Positions 35,843 to 48,070 of a DNA stretch of 64,000 nt are shown here, in pieces. The translations under genes and the position numbers were made by a program. Position 1 is the first letter of the stretch. Every line of letters begins with the position of its first letter. The DNA is from Shinella zoogloeoides (GTDB taxonomy: Bacteria > Pseudomonadota > Alphaproteobacteria > Rhizobiales > Rhizobiaceae), in the NCBI RefSeq assembly GCF_033705735.1, contig NZ_CP131130.1, forward strand, positions 685,001 through 749,000, written 5' to 3'. A model generated the notes under the pieces. The model was not told the DNA's origin, did no database searches, and was given only the letters and a program-made list of their open reading frames with translations.

Positions 35843-36878
35843 ATGAAGACATATATCCGCAACACGGCGACCGGCGTCGCCATCCTCCTCGGCATCGCCG
35901 GCATCGGCGCCGTGCTCTACGCCTGGCAATTGCCGCCCTTCTCCAGCGATGTCCAGACGACCGACAACGCCTATGTGCGCGGCTACGTCACGCTGATCAG
36001 CCCGCAGCTCGCCGGCTATGTCACCGACGTCACGGTCAAGGACTACGAGCCCGTGAAGGCCGGTGCCGTGCTCGCCCGCCTCGACGACCGCATCTACCGC
36101 CAGAAGGTGGCGCAGGCCGAGGCGACGCTCGCCAGCCAGAAGGCGGCGCTCGCCAATTCCGAGCAGCAGGAGAACGCCGCCAAGGCGCGCATCGGCGCCA
36201 GCGATGCGGCGCTCGCCAGCGCCAGCGCCGCAAAGCGCCGCGCGCAGGAGAACTGGAACCGCATCGAGGAACTGTCCGACAAGGGCATCGCCACCCAGAG
36301 CGACCGCGAGCAGAGCCGCACCCAGTTCGATCAGGCCGAGGCCGCCGTCGTGCAGGCCGAAGCCAATCTCGAAGTCACCCGGCAGGACCTCCAGACGATC
36401 ATCGTCGGCCGCGATTCGCTGCGCGCCGCGGTGGCGGGCGCGGAGGCTTCGGTCGAGCTTGCCAAGATCGATCTTTCCAACACCGTCATCACCGCGCCGC
36501 GTGACGGCGCCGTCGGCGAGGTGGGCGTGAAGCTCGGCCAATATGTCGCCGCCGGCACGCAGCTCATGGCCGTTGTGCCGCAGGACACCTGGGTCATCGC
36601 CAATTTCAAGGAAACGCAGCTTGCCTATATCAAGCCCGGCCAGAAAGTGAAGGTCAGCGTCGACGCGCTGAAGCACGCCACCCTGACTGGCCATGTCGAG
36701 CGCTTCTCGCCGGCCGCCGGTTCGGAATTCAGCGTCATCAAGCCGGATAACGCCACCGGCAACTTCACCAAGATCGCCCAGCGCATCCCCGTCCGCATCG
36801 CCATCGACGAGGGGCAGGACCTTGCGAAATATCTCGCGCCGGGGCTTTCGGTGGAGGCGACGACGGTGGTCGGGGAGT

Positions 36879-36880
<2 letters not shown>
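35843..36880 (+). CDS. HlyD/EmrA-family membrane fusion protein
   Basis: 345 residues. One N-terminal helix (GVAILLGIAGIGAVLYAW), then biotinyl-lipoyl halves around TTDNAYVRGYVTLISPQLAGYV and ITAPRDGAVGEVGVKLGQYV, separated by a long coiled coil (about 90-210), and a C-terminal barrel (VIANFKETQLAYIKPGQKVKV). Joins the MFS pump to an outer-membrane channel. ATG 35843 chosen; a TTG at 35825 overlapping the pump's stop is possible. Last gene of the efflux operon. Confidence 0.92.
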
Positions 36881-38078
<1,198 letters not shown>

Positions 38079-38095
38079 CAACAAAGACAGTCGCT

Positions 38096-38230
38096 CTCCC
38101 CGCAAGCGGGGAGAAGGATTGTCGTGGCACGGCTCTGCCATCCACCATGGTTGCGAGTTACTGGAAGCCGGATCGGCATAAGCCTTCTCCCCGCTTGCGG
38201 GGAGGAGGTGCCGGCAGGCGGATGAGGGGC
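38096..38230. repeat. Family B composite repeat, right fragment
   Basis: Contains CTCCCCGC-AA-GCGGGGAG at 38096-38113, about 65 bp spacer, then a second hairpin copy (38183-38206 region) and the terminal arm 38206-38230. With 36934-36958 it rebuilds one 160 bp element with perfect 25 bp inverted ends. Confidence 0.88.
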
Positions 38231-38246
38231 TATGCCCGTGCTCGCC

Positions 38247-38987
38247 TCAATCCGGCAGCCGGTAATCCAGCAAACGCCCCTTGCGCATCTCGAAGAGCTT
38301 GCCCGTCTCGGTGAAACCCGGCGAGACCAGCGACAGGATGGCCTTCGCCACCTCGGAAGGATGCTGCACCGTCGACGGATCCTCGCCCGGCACGGCCTGC
38401 GCGCGCATGGCGGTGCGGGTAGCACCGGGGTCGAGCGAGGTGATGCGCAGGGCCGTGCGCTGCGTCTCGCCGGCCCAGGTACGGGCAAGGGCTTCCACGG
38501 CCGCCTTGGAGGCGGAGTAGGGCCCCCAGAAGGGCTTGCACTTGTGCGCGGCGCTGGAAGAGAGGATGACGGCGCGGCCGGCGTCCGACTTCAGCAGCAG
38601 CGGCTCGAGCGAGCGGATGAGGCGCCATGTCGCTGTGACGTTGATGGTCATCACCTTCTCGAAGACCTTCGCCTCGACATGGCCGATGGGCGAGATGGTG
38701 CCGAGCACGCCGGCATTGGCCACGAGGATGTCGAGCTTGCCCCAGCGCTCGAAGATCGAGCCGCCGAGCTTGTCGATGGCCGCCATGTCGGCAAGGTCGA
38801 AGGGCACCAGCGTCGCGCTGCCGCCGGCCTGCTTGATCGCGTCGTCCAGCTCTTCCAGCCCCCCGACGGTGCGGGCGCAGGCGATGACATGCGCGCCCGC
38901 CTTCGCAAGTTCGAGGGCGGTGAAATAGCCGATGCCGCGCGAGGCGCCGGTGACCAGCGCGAGGCGGCCCTTCAGGTCGATGCTCAT
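38247..38987 (-). CDS. Short-chain dehydrogenase/reductase
   Basis: 246 residues, classical SDR. Cofactor motif TGASRGIG near residue 14, NAG in ILVANAGVLG, catalytic Ser in VILSSSAAH and Y-x3-K as YSASKAAVEAL. After the active site DPGATRTAMRAQAVPGEDP replaces the usual PG loop. Oxidises or reduces an unknown alcohol/ketone with NAD(P). It starts 11 bp after the purF stop and may be cotranscribed with it. Confidence 0.9.
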   Translation of the reverse strand: MSIDLKGRLALVTGASRGIGYFTALELAKAGAHVIACARTVGGLEELDDAIKQAGGSATLVPFDLADMAAIDKLGGSIFERWGKLDILVANAGVLGTISPIGHVEAKVFEKVMTINVTATWRLIRSLEPLLLKSDAGRAVILSSSAAHKCKPFWGPYSASKAAVEALARTWAGETQRTALRITSLDPGATRTAMRAQAVPGEDPSTVQHPSEVAKAILSLVSPGFTETGKLFEMRKGRLLDYRLPD

Positions 38988-38998
38988 GATGTCTTCAA

Positions 38999-40492
38999 TT
39001 ATCCGTTGCTTGCCAGAACCGAGACCTTCCGTCCCATCGTCTCGCCTTCCTTGTCAAGGAGGCGCGTCGGATAGTCGCCGGTGAAGTAATGGTCGGTGAA
39101 CTGCGGACGGGCCGGGTTGCGGTCCTCGCCGCCGACGGCGCGGTAGAGGCCGTCGATGGAGATGAACTCAAGCGAATCCGCACCGATATACTCCGCCATC
39201 GCCTTGACGTCCGTGTACTGGTTGGCGAGCAGCTTGTCGCGATCCGGCGTGTCGATGCCGTAGAAGTCCGGATAGAAGATCATCGGGCTGGCGACGCGGA
39301 TATGCACTTCCTTTGCGCCGGCATCGCGGATCATCTGCACGATCTTCAGCGACGTCGTGCCGCGCACGATCGAATCGTCGACGAGGATGACGCGCTTGCC
39401 GGCGATCATCGCGCGGTTGGCCGAATGCTTCAGCTTCACGCCGAAGGCGCGGATCTGCTGCGTCGGCTCGATGAAGGTGCGCCCGACATAATGGTTGCGG
39501 ATGATGCCGTATTCGAACGGAATGCCGCTCTCCTGCGCATAGCCGAGTGCCGCTGGCGTGCCGCCGTCCGGCACCGGCACGACGACGTCGCCCTCGACCG
39601 GGTGCTCCTTGGCGAGGTTGATGCCCATGTTCTTGCGCGCCACATAGACGCTGCGGCCGCCGACGACGGAATCGGGGCGGGCGAAATAGACATATTCGAA
39701 GAGGCAGAGGCGTTCCGGCTGGGCGTTGCCCGACTTCTTCGCCTCGATGCTGATCGAGCCGTCCGGCTGGATCTCGCAGACGACGATCTCGCCGTTCTCC
39801 ACGTCGCGGATGTATTTCGCGCCGATGATGTCGAGCGCGCAGGTCTCGGAGGCGAAGATCGGCTTGCCGTCGAGCTCGCCCATGACGAGCGGGCGGATGC
39901 CGGTGGGGTCGCGTGCGGCGATCAGCTTGGTGCGGGTGATGCCGAGCATCGAATAACCGCCTTCCATCTGGCGGATGGCGTCGATGAAGCGGTCGGTGGT
40001 GTTGGTGTAGCGCGAGCGGGCGATGAGGTGCAGCACGACTTCCGTGTCGGATGTCGACTGACAGATCGCGCCGCCGGCGATGAGCTGCCGGCGCAGCGTC
40101 AGGCCGTTGGTGAAGTTGCCGTTATGGGCGACGGCGATGCCGCCGACTTCCAGCTCCGCGAAGAGCGGCTGCACGTTGCGCAGCGCCACTTCCCCGGTGG
40201 TGGAATAGCGCGTGTGGCCGACGGCGATGTTGCCGGGGAGCTTGGCCAGCGTCACCGGGTTCGTATAGTGGTCGCCCACGAGACCCATGTGCTTTTCGGT
40301 GTGGAACTGCTTGCCGTCGAAGGAGACGATGCCCGCCGCTTCCTGGCCGCGATGCTGGAGCGCGTGCAGGCCCAGCGCCGTCAGCGTGGCCGCCTCGGGA
40401 TGGCCGAGAATGCCGAAGACGCCGCATTCCTCATGAAGCGTATCGCCGTCGAGATCGTCGTCGTGGCGGCCGGGGAACTCAAAATCGCTCAT
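38999..40492 (-). CDS. purF: Amidophosphoribosyltransferase PurF
   Basis: 497 residues. First committed step of purine synthesis: PRPP plus glutamine to phosphoribosylamine. The N-terminal glutaminase begins after a propeptide; Cys23 in EECGVFGILG becomes the nucleophile. Blocks GHTRYSTTG, NGNFTNG, RPLVMG and the PRPP loop VILVDDSIVRGTTSLKIV are clear. A propeptide is typical of the Bacillus-like, often Fe-S-containing PurF type. Confidence 0.97.
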   Translation of the reverse strand: MSDFEFPGRHDDDLDGDTLHEECGVFGILGHPEAATLTALGLHALQHRGQEAAGIVSFDGKQFHTEKHMGLVGDHYTNPVTLAKLPGNIAVGHTRYSTTGEVALRNVQPLFAELEVGGIAVAHNGNFTNGLTLRRQLIAGGAICQSTSDTEVVLHLIARSRYTNTTDRFIDAIRQMEGGYSMLGITRTKLIAARDPTGIRPLVMGELDGKPIFASETCALDIIGAKYIRDVENGEIVVCEIQPDGSISIEAKKSGNAQPERLCLFEYVYFARPDSVVGGRSVYVARKNMGINLAKEHPVEGDVVVPVPDGGTPAALGYAQESGIPFEYGIIRNHYVGRTFIEPTQQIRAFGVKLKHSANRAMIAGKRVILVDDSIVRGTTSLKIVQMIRDAGAKEVHIRVASPMIFYPDFYGIDTPDRDKLLANQYTDVKAMAEYIGADSLEFISIDGLYRAVGGEDRNPARPQFTDHYFTGDYPTRLLDKEGETMGRKVSVLASNG

Positions 40493-40631
40493 TGCTGCAA
40501 GCCTTTGCTCGGGACCGTAGGAGGTTGCGCTGGTACTCGGTGGTTCATCGCCCCGGCGAGGCCCATATGGGTATCGCCGAAAGCATTTGCCACCGAGGCC
40601 CGGAAGCGTCAGTGGCGATTGTCTATCCTAC

Positions 40632-40682
40632 CAAAAAATCGGGGAGCCTGCCTTCATCAATTCTCGCGAGCGGCGGCTCCCC
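40632..40682 (-). terminator. Rho-independent terminator of cvpA
   Basis: On the minus strand GGGGAGCC pairs with GGCTCCCC (40675-40682 and 40641-40648) followed by GATTTTTTGG. It lies 6 bp beyond the cvpA stop, in the cvpA-purF gap. Confidence 0.85.
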
Positions 40683-40688
40683 TGGTGT

Positions 40689-41300
40689 TTATCCGTTCGT
40701 GGCGGGCGTGTCTTCGGCGGGTGCCGGGCTGGTGCCGCCGCCCGTCGTGCCGTCCGGCTCTTCCGCGCCGCCTTCGCCCTCGGTCTTCTTGCCGCGCAGG
40801 CGGTCGAGGATCGTCGCGTCGGCGTCTTCCGGCAGCAGCGCCACGAGGCGCGAGCCGAGATTGTCGAGCAGCGGCTTCGACTTGGCGGTGGTGACCCAGA
40901 CCGGCTGCTGCTGCGGCGCGACCAGCCAATTGAAGAACAGCATGGCGACGACGACGAGCAGGATGCCGCGGGCCGCGCCGAACAGGAAGCCGAGCGTGCG
41001 GTCCAGCGCGCCGATGCGGCTGTCGATGATGAAGTCGGCGATGCGCATGGTGATGAAGGAGATCACGATGAGCGCGACGAGGAAGACGGCGCCGGCCGAG
41101 CCCGCCAGCGCGACCGTGTCGCTCGTCGTGTAGTTCTTCGCATAGGGAACCAGCACCGGATAGAGGAAGTAGGCGGCCGCGGCGGCGCCCACCCAGCTTG
41201 CGACGGAGAGCACTTCGCGCGAGAAGCCGCGCACCATCGCCAGAACGGCGGAGAACAGGGCAACGCCGATGACGATACCGTCGAGAATTGTGATGGGCAT
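40689..41300 (-). CDS. cvpA: CvpA family protein
   Basis: 203 residues, four N-terminal helices starting ITILDGIVIGVALFSAVLAMVRGFSREVLSV, the hallmark of CvpA (colicin V production protein), and a charged, Gly/Pro/Glu-rich cytoplasmic tail. Needed for colicin V export in E. coli and often linked to purF, as here; its general role is envelope homeostasis and not well defined. ATG 41300 fits the family; upstream frame is tandem-repeat DNA. Confidence 0.92.
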   Translation of the reverse strand: MPITILDGIVIGVALFSAVLAMVRGFSREVLSVASWVGAAAAAYFLYPVLVPYAKNYTTSDTVALAGSAGAVFLVALIVISFITMRIADFIIDSRIGALDRTLGFLFGAARGILLVVVAMLFFNWLVAPQQQPVWVTTAKSKPLLDNLGSRLVALLPEDADATILDRLRGKKTEGEGGAEEPDGTTGGGTSPAPAEDTPATNG

Positions 41301-41342
41301 GTTCGTCCTACTCCAAACCCGAAATGTCGCCGGGCCCCATGC

Positions 41343-41411
41343 CCCCATGCGGGGCCAACTTATATGCCCCATGCGGGGCTAGCTTACATGTCCCCGTGCG
41401 GGGCTAACTTA
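41343..41411. repeat. Tandem 24-25 bp repeat with CCCC/GGGG hairpins
   Basis: Nearly three copies of a unit like CCCCATGCGGGGCTAACTTA, each with a small CCCC-ATGC-GGGG hairpin, located between cvpA and radA. The third unit has CCCCGTGCGGGG. Confidence 0.85.
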
Positions 41412-41491
41412 GCGGAAGGCGCCGTCGCCGTCCCGGTTCGACACATATGAAGCCATGTTTCCCACAGGGCTTTCTCTTTCGCCGGAGGGCG

Positions 41492-42895
<1,404 letters not shown>

Positions 42896-42962
42896 CGGAT
42901 CTCGCTTCTGGTGCTGACGTTGGAATCGCCAGCAAGCCCATAGCACAAAACAGGAACGTGTC

Positions 42963-44126
42963 CTATTTTTTCACCGTCTCGTAGCGTCGTTCGTAGCGGT
43001 TGCCGAGGCTGGTGAGGAGCTCGTAGTCGACGGTACCCGCGGCGCGCGCGACGTCCTGGATCGGCATGGCGCGGCCGAAGAGCTCGATGAAGTCGCCGGC
43101 CCGTACGCTGCCGGGCGGCAGGTCGGTGACGTCGAAATGGGTGAGGTCCATGGTGACGCGGCCGATCAGCGGCACGGTGCGCCCGTGCAGCACGCCGTTC
43201 GCTCCGGGAATGCCGGCCGCGCGCAGCGGAACGCCGGCGCCGAGCGTGCGCATGTAGCCATCCGCATAGCCGATGGCGGCGATGGCGATGCGGCTGTCGC
43301 GGGCAAGCGGCGTCGCGCCGTAGCTGACGCTCTCGCCGGCCTTCGCCTCGCGCACCTGGAGGATGCGCGCCTCGGCGGTGACGACCGGTTTCATCGGGTT
43401 GTCGACGCCGTTGACGGCGCTGCCGCCATAGAGCGCGATGCCGGGGCGGGTGAGGGTGAAGTGATAGTCCTCGCCGAGGAAGATGCCCGCCGAATTGGCA
43501 AGGCTGGCGTCGATGTCGTCGAAGGCCGCGACGACGCTGCGGAACCTTTGCAGCTGCTGGCGGTTGAGCGGATGGGCTGGCTCGTCGGCGCAGGCAAGGT
43601 GGCTCAGCAGCATGATCGGCGCGAAGCTCGCCGGCCGCGCGGCGTCGCCCGCCAGCGCCAGCGCGTCCTCGACCCGAAGGCCGAGCCGGTTCATGCCGGT
43701 ATCGACATGCAGCACGCAAGGATGGTCACGCCCTTCGGAAACCGCCGCCATGAAGACGACGAGCTGTTCTTCCGAGACGATGACGGGCACGAGGTCGAAT
43801 TCGAAGAAGAGGCGTTCCGAGCCGGCCCACATGCCGGAGAGGACGTAGATGCGGACATCCGGCAGGATGGCGCGCAGCGTCGCGCCCTCCGCCGGAGTGG
43901 CGACGAAGAAGTCGCGGGCGCCGGCGTGATGGAAGGTCCGGCCGGCATGCTCCAGCCCGATGCCGTAGCCATCAGCCTTCAGCACGGCCGCCGTGCGCGC
44001 CGCGCCGGAGCGCCGCGCCATGGCGCGCCAGTTATCGGCGAGCGCCGAAAGGTCGATCGTCAGGCGGGCATGATCCTCACCGGCGACGGGCAGGGTGGAA
44101 CGCGCGTGGGAATGGTGTGGGCTCAT
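42963..44126 (-). CDS. alr: Alanine racemase
   Basis: 387 residues. PLP enzyme making D-alanine for peptidoglycan. Lys50 in TAAVLKADGYGIG binds PLP; SVSYGATPLA carries the second catalytic residue of the C-terminal domain; HVDTGMNRLG, SHLACADE and RPGIALYGG are also conserved. The N-terminal 15 residues (MSPHHSHARSTLPVAG) are extra. Near radA and dnaB, as in related genomes. Confidence 0.95.
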   Translation of the reverse strand: MSPHHSHARSTLPVAGEDHARLTIDLSALADNWRAMARRSGAARTAAVLKADGYGIGLEHAGRTFHHAGARDFFVATPAEGATLRAILPDVRIYVLSGMWAGSERLFFEFDLVPVIVSEEQLVVFMAAVSEGRDHPCVLHVDTGMNRLGLRVEDALALAGDAARPASFAPIMLLSHLACADEPAHPLNRQQLQRFRSVVAAFDDIDASLANSAGIFLGEDYHFTLTRPGIALYGGSAVNGVDNPMKPVVTAEARILQVREAKAGESVSYGATPLARDSRIAIAAIGYADGYMRTLGAGVPLRAAGIPGANGVLHGRTVPLIGRVTMDLTHFDVTDLPPGSVRAGDFIELFGRAMPIQDVARAAGTVDYELLTSLGNRYERRYETVKK

Positions 44127-44229
44127 GGTTCTGAATACAGCCTGTTGACCATGGCGGCAATATGCCGGAGCGCGCCATTGCCGGTGCAAAAGGCGCTCTT
44201 TATGGTGCGCCACCAAAAGGGGAAACAGC

Positions 44230-44826
44230 ATGTGGCGCAGAGTGGCAACGACCTTGGGGGCGATCACCTTTGCCTTTCCGGCGTCGGTCGCCGCGGCGCC
44301 CCCGCCGACCGACGCTGAAATGCGCGAGGCGCATGCCGTGCTGCTCGGCCTTGCCCAGGACGGCGCGGAACCCGAGCGCGACAAGGGCGCCGATGTCTAT
44401 TACTCGATCGTCGAAAATCCCGATGCGCCGCGGCTCGTGACGCGGCTTGAAGTCTCCGGCGCGCCCTGCCGGGCGCGGACGATCTCCGCCCTGCAGTTTC
44501 CCGACAAATGGGCGACGCTGACCCTCGGCCTCGTCGATCTCGGTCGCGTCACCGCCGTCACGGCCTATGCCTCGGTCGACGACATGATCGCGGAGACCAA
44601 CCCGCTTCCCCTCGATGCTCCGGGGGCCGAGCAGGTCGTGCTGACGGGCGAGGGGCTCTACTGTTCGAGCCGGATGTCGCTTTCCGGAGACAGTACCGCC
44701 GCGGACGAGACCTGCGCCGACCGCCTCGACCTGCCGATGACGGACGCGGACCAGAAGGCGCGCGGCAAACGCGCCCTGGCCATCGTCGCGGACTATTGCA
44801 AGGCGCCGGCCTTTCAGAAGAAGTGA
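44230..44826 (+). CDS. Exported protein of unknown function
   Basis: 198 residues with a signal peptide (RVATTLGAITFAFPASVAAA). The mature part has four cysteines (APCRAR, LYCSSR, ETCADR, DYCKAP), consistent with two disulphides in the periplasm. No domain recognised. Lies alone, divergent from alr and convergent with dnaB. Confidence 0.72.
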   Translation: MWRRVATTLGAITFAFPASVAAAPPPTDAEMREAHAVLLGLAQDGAEPERDKGADVYYSIVENPDAPRLVTRLEVSGAPCRARTISALQFPDKWATLTLGLVDLGRVTAVTAYASVDDMIAETNPLPLDAPGAEQVVLTGEGLYCSSRMSLSGDSTAADETCADRLDLPMTDADQKARGKRALAIVADYCKAPAFQKK

Positions 44827-44843
44827 GGCGGCGAAGGCCTCAC
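44823..44843. terminator. Hairpin between convergent genes
   Basis: GTGAGGC pairs with GCCTCAC around GGCGAAG, directly at the stop of the exported-protein gene and 9 bp before the dnaB stop. Weak U tract (GATTTCC), possibly shared by both genes. Confidence 0.45.
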
Positions 44844-44851
44844 GATTTCCC

Positions 44852-46351
44852 TCAGTGCTCGTACTGGGTGAAGGACGGATCGGCGAGATCGGTGAAGCGG
44901 GTGTATTCCGACTGGAAGGCGAGCTTCACCGTGCCGGTGGGGCCGTGACGCTGCTTGGCGATGATGACGTCCGCGGTGCCCTTCACCGCTTCGAACTTCA
45001 TCTTCCATTCCTCGTATTTCGGGTCGAACTCGTCGCGCGGCTCGAGGTTCTTCACATAGTATTCCTCGCGAAACACGAAGAGCACCACGTCGGCGTCCTG
45101 CTCGATGGAGCCCGATTCGCGAAGGTCGGAGAGCTGCGGGCGCTTGTCCTCGCGGCTCTCCACCTGACGGGAGAGCTGGGAGAGGGCGATGATCGGAACA
45201 TTCAGCTCCTTGCCGAGCGCCTTCAGGCCTGTGGTGATCTGGGTGATCTCCTGCACGCGATTGTCGCTGGATTTTCCCGAGCCGGTCATGAGCTGGATAT
45301 AGTCCACCACGAGGCAATCGAGGCCGCGCTGGCGCTTCAGGCGGCGGGCGCGGGCGGAAAGCTGGGCAATCGAGATGCCGCCCGTCTGGTCGATATAGAG
45401 CGGCACCTTCTGCATCATCTGCGAGCAGGCGACGAGCTTTTCGAAATCGGCCTCGGAAATGTCGCCGCGGCGGATCTTCGAGGAGGAGACTTCCGTCTGT
45501 TCCGAAATGATACGGGTGGCGAGCTGTTCGGAGGACATTTCCAGCGAGTAGAAGCCGACGACGCCGCCGTTCCTCGCCTTGAACGAGCCGTCCGCCTGCA
45601 CTTCCGGCTCATAGGAGGCGGCGATATTGTAGGCGATGTTGGTGGCAAGCGAGGTCTTGCCCATGCCGGGACGACCGGCAAGCACGATAAGGTCCGAGCG
45701 CTGCAGGCCGCCCATGCGGCCGTCGAGCGAGTGGATGCCGGTGGAAATGCCCGAGAGCGAGCCGTCGCGCTCGAAGGCCTGGCCGGCCATGTCGATCGCC
45801 TGCGCCACCGCGTCGTTGAACGACTGGAAGCCGCCGTCGTAGCGGCCGGTCTCGGCCAGCTCGAAGAGGCGGCGCTCGGCGTCCTCGATCTGGTTCTGCG
45901 GCGGCATGTCGAGCGGCGCGTCATAGGCGATGTTGACCATGTCTTCGCCGATGGTGATCAGCGAGCGGCGCAGCGCCAGGTCATAGATCGCCCGGCCATA
46001 GTCTTCCGCGTTGATGATCGTCACGGCCTCGGCGGCAAGACGGGCGAGATATTGCGGGATCGTCAGGTCGCCGACCTTGCCGTCCGCCGGAAGATGGGTC
46101 TTCAGCGTGATCGTTGTCGCGATCTTGCCCATGCGGATCGTGTCGCCGGCAAGCTCGTAGATCTTGCGGTGCAGGGGCTCGTGGAAATGGATCGGCTTGA
46201 GGAAGTCCGAGACGCGATAATAGGCGTCGTTGTTGACGAGGATCGCGCCGAGCAGCGCCTGTTCCGCCTCGACGTTGTTCGGCGCCTCGCGGTGATGCGC
46301 CTCCGGTGCTTCGCGACCGGCCCCGCTCAACTTGCGCACGGCATCGTTCAT
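44852..46351 (-). CDS. dnaB: Replicative DNA helicase DnaB
   Basis: 499 residues. N-terminal primase-interacting domain starting NNVEAEQALLGAILVNNDAY, then a RecA-like motor with Walker A AGRPGMGKTSLA, FYSLEMSSEQLATR, Walker B CLVVDYIQLM, ALSQLSRQVE and the arginine-finger region KQRHGPTGTVKL. No intein is present. Unwinds DNA at the fork as a hexamer. Confidence 0.97.
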   Translation of the reverse strand: MNDAVRKLSGAGREAPEAHHREAPNNVEAEQALLGAILVNNDAYYRVSDFLKPIHFHEPLHRKIYELAGDTIRMGKIATTITLKTHLPADGKVGDLTIPQYLARLAAEAVTIINAEDYGRAIYDLALRRSLITIGEDMVNIAYDAPLDMPPQNQIEDAERRLFELAETGRYDGGFQSFNDAVAQAIDMAGQAFERDGSLSGISTGIHSLDGRMGGLQRSDLIVLAGRPGMGKTSLATNIAYNIAASYEPEVQADGSFKARNGGVVGFYSLEMSSEQLATRIISEQTEVSSSKIRRGDISEADFEKLVACSQMMQKVPLYIDQTGGISIAQLSARARRLKRQRGLDCLVVDYIQLMTGSGKSSDNRVQEITQITTGLKALGKELNVPIIALSQLSRQVESREDKRPQLSDLRESGSIEQDADVVLFVFREEYYVKNLEPRDEFDPKYEEWKMKFEAVKGTADVIIAKQRHGPTGTVKLAFQSEYTRFTDLADPSFTQYEH

Positions 46352-46545
46352 CGTCCCGAATCTCCCGTCCCTGTTGCCTGAAGCCCCGTGGTTTGGGTCC
46401 TTTGCGCCCGAGGGTCAAGCGGTTCCGGCCGCATGCGCGCCTGCCGCGTCCTTTAGGCCCGGTGTTAGACTTTTCCACAGGCGCGCCAAAGGCGGCAAGC
46501 CGGAATCTTCCGGGCCCGCCACCTTCCGGTTTGACTGGGGCGAAT

Positions 46546-47832
46546 CTACAACGATGCCTCCTGCGGAAACTGCCGGGCGCCGCGGCGCTCGCCCTTCGGG
46601 TTTGCCTCATGCGCCTTCAGGCAATCCTCGCCGCGCCCGATATATTCGCGGGTCAGCGGCACGGCCTGCTGGTCATGCGCGAGCTGGAGCTGGAAGACCA
46701 CGAGGTTCTGCCAGCGGAACGCGCTTTCCGAGGCGGCGAGATAGAACTCCCAGATGCGGCAGAACTTCTCGTCGTAGATCGCCTTGGCCTCCTCGCGCCG
46801 CGCCATGAAACGCTCGCGCCAGTGCCGCAGCGTTTCGGCATAGTGCAGCCGCAGGATCTCGACATCCGTCACGGCAAGCCCGCTCTTCTCTACCGCCTGC
46901 ATCACCTCGGAAAGCGCGGGGATATAGCCGCCGGGGAAGATGTACTTCTCGATGAACGGGTTGTTGGCGGTCGGCTGGTCCGTGCGGCCGATCGTGTGCA
47001 GCAGCATCACCCCGTCGCGCTTGAGGAGCGAGGCGCTCTTCCTGAAGAAGGTGAGGTAGTTCGGCCGGCCGACATGCTCGAACATGCCGACGGAGACGAT
47101 GCGGTCGAAGGGCCCTTCCGTGTTGCGATAGTCCTGCAGCAGGAACTTCACCTCGTCGGAAAGGCCAGCGTCGCTCGCGCGCTTGACGGCGATGGCATGT
47201 TGCTCGTCGGAGAGCGTGACGCCCGTGACCTTCGCGCCGACCTGGCGGGCGAGATAGAGCGCCATGCCGCCCCAGCCGCAGCCGATGTCGAGCACGTTCT
47301 GTCCCGGCCGGTTGATGTTGAGCTTGGCGGAGATGTGGCGCTTCTTGGCGAGTTGCGCATCATCCAGCGTCTGGTCCGGCCGCTCGAAATAGGCGCAGGA
47401 ATATTGCCGGTCCTGATCGAGGAAGAGGTCGTAGAGCGCGCCGGTGAGATCGTAATGGTGCTGCACGTTCTTGCGCGAGCGCACGATGCTGTTCTTCTCC
47501 CGCGCCCAGCGGAAGAGGTAGCGGAAGCGCTCCAGGAAGCGGTTCCAGCCGGTGTCGTAATACTTGAAGTCCGGATTGCCGGTGAAGACCGCCTTGAGCA
47601 GCCCGTACATGTCGCCCTGGAGAAGATCGATCTCCCCCGTGCCGTAACAATGGCCGAGGTAATAGGCGGGATCGATGCCGAGCCCCCAGAGGGCCTTCCT
47701 GGTATTGATGCGCATGTGGACGGGATTGCCGGTGCCGTCGCCATAGGTCTGGCTGGTTCCGTCGGGGTATGTGATCGTCAGGTTTCCGGTCTCGATAAGG
47801 CGGGAAACGAGAGCCTGTACAATGAATTTCAT
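46546..47832 (-). CDS. cfa: Cyclopropane-fatty-acyl-phospholipid synthase
   Basis: 428 residues. SAM-dependent enzyme that adds a methylene bridge to unsaturated acyl chains of membrane lipids. N-terminal lipid-binding domain; SAM motif VLDIGCGWGGMALYLAR, VGMFEHVGRPNY (catalytic Glu region) and HTIGRTDQP are family marks. Rhizobia often carry more than one copy. On the minus strand, with a 108 bp AT-richer gap to the terminator block of rplI. Confidence 0.95.
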   Translation of the reverse strand: MKFIVQALVSRLIETGNLTITYPDGTSQTYGDGTGNPVHMRINTRKALWGLGIDPAYYLGHCYGTGEIDLLQGDMYGLLKAVFTGNPDFKYYDTGWNRFLERFRYLFRWAREKNSIVRSRKNVQHHYDLTGALYDLFLDQDRQYSCAYFERPDQTLDDAQLAKKRHISAKLNINRPGQNVLDIGCGWGGMALYLARQVGAKVTGVTLSDEQHAIAVKRASDAGLSDEVKFLLQDYRNTEGPFDRIVSVGMFEHVGRPNYLTFFRKSASLLKRDGVMLLHTIGRTDQPTANNPFIEKYIFPGGYIPALSEVMQAVEKSGLAVTDVEILRLHYAETLRHWRERFMARREEAKAIYDEKFCRIWEFYLAASESAFRWQNLVVFQLQLAHDQQAVPLTREYIGRGEDCLKAHEANPKGERRGARQFPQEASL

Positions 47833-47948
47833 TCGCTAAACTCCGTCACGCTTAAAATATCTGGCGGAACGGGTCTGGTCGGAAACCGGCCTGGGGAGCG
47901 GCCCGACCGCCAATCCAGTCTAACGGAATATAAATATTGATGGAAAAG

Positions 47949-48064
47949 ACGGGATTTCAACCCGTATTTTTTTGCCTCTTTGCAAATAAGACGGGCCGGC
48001 AATGCCGGCCCGTCGGAAAAGCGTATCCGCTCGAAACAAATGAGCCGGCGGAAGCCGGCTCATT
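47949..48064 (-). terminator. Three successive hairpins downstream of rplI
   Basis: Hairpin AATGAGCCGGC/GCCGGCTCATT (48039-48064) followed on the minus strand by TTGTTT; GACGGGCCGGC/GCCGGCCCGTC (47990-48014) followed by TTATTT; and ACGGG/CCCGT (47949-47965) with T-rich sequence on both sides. Together a strong end for the ribosomal protein operon. Confidence 0.85.
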
Positions 48065-48070
48065 CGCTGA

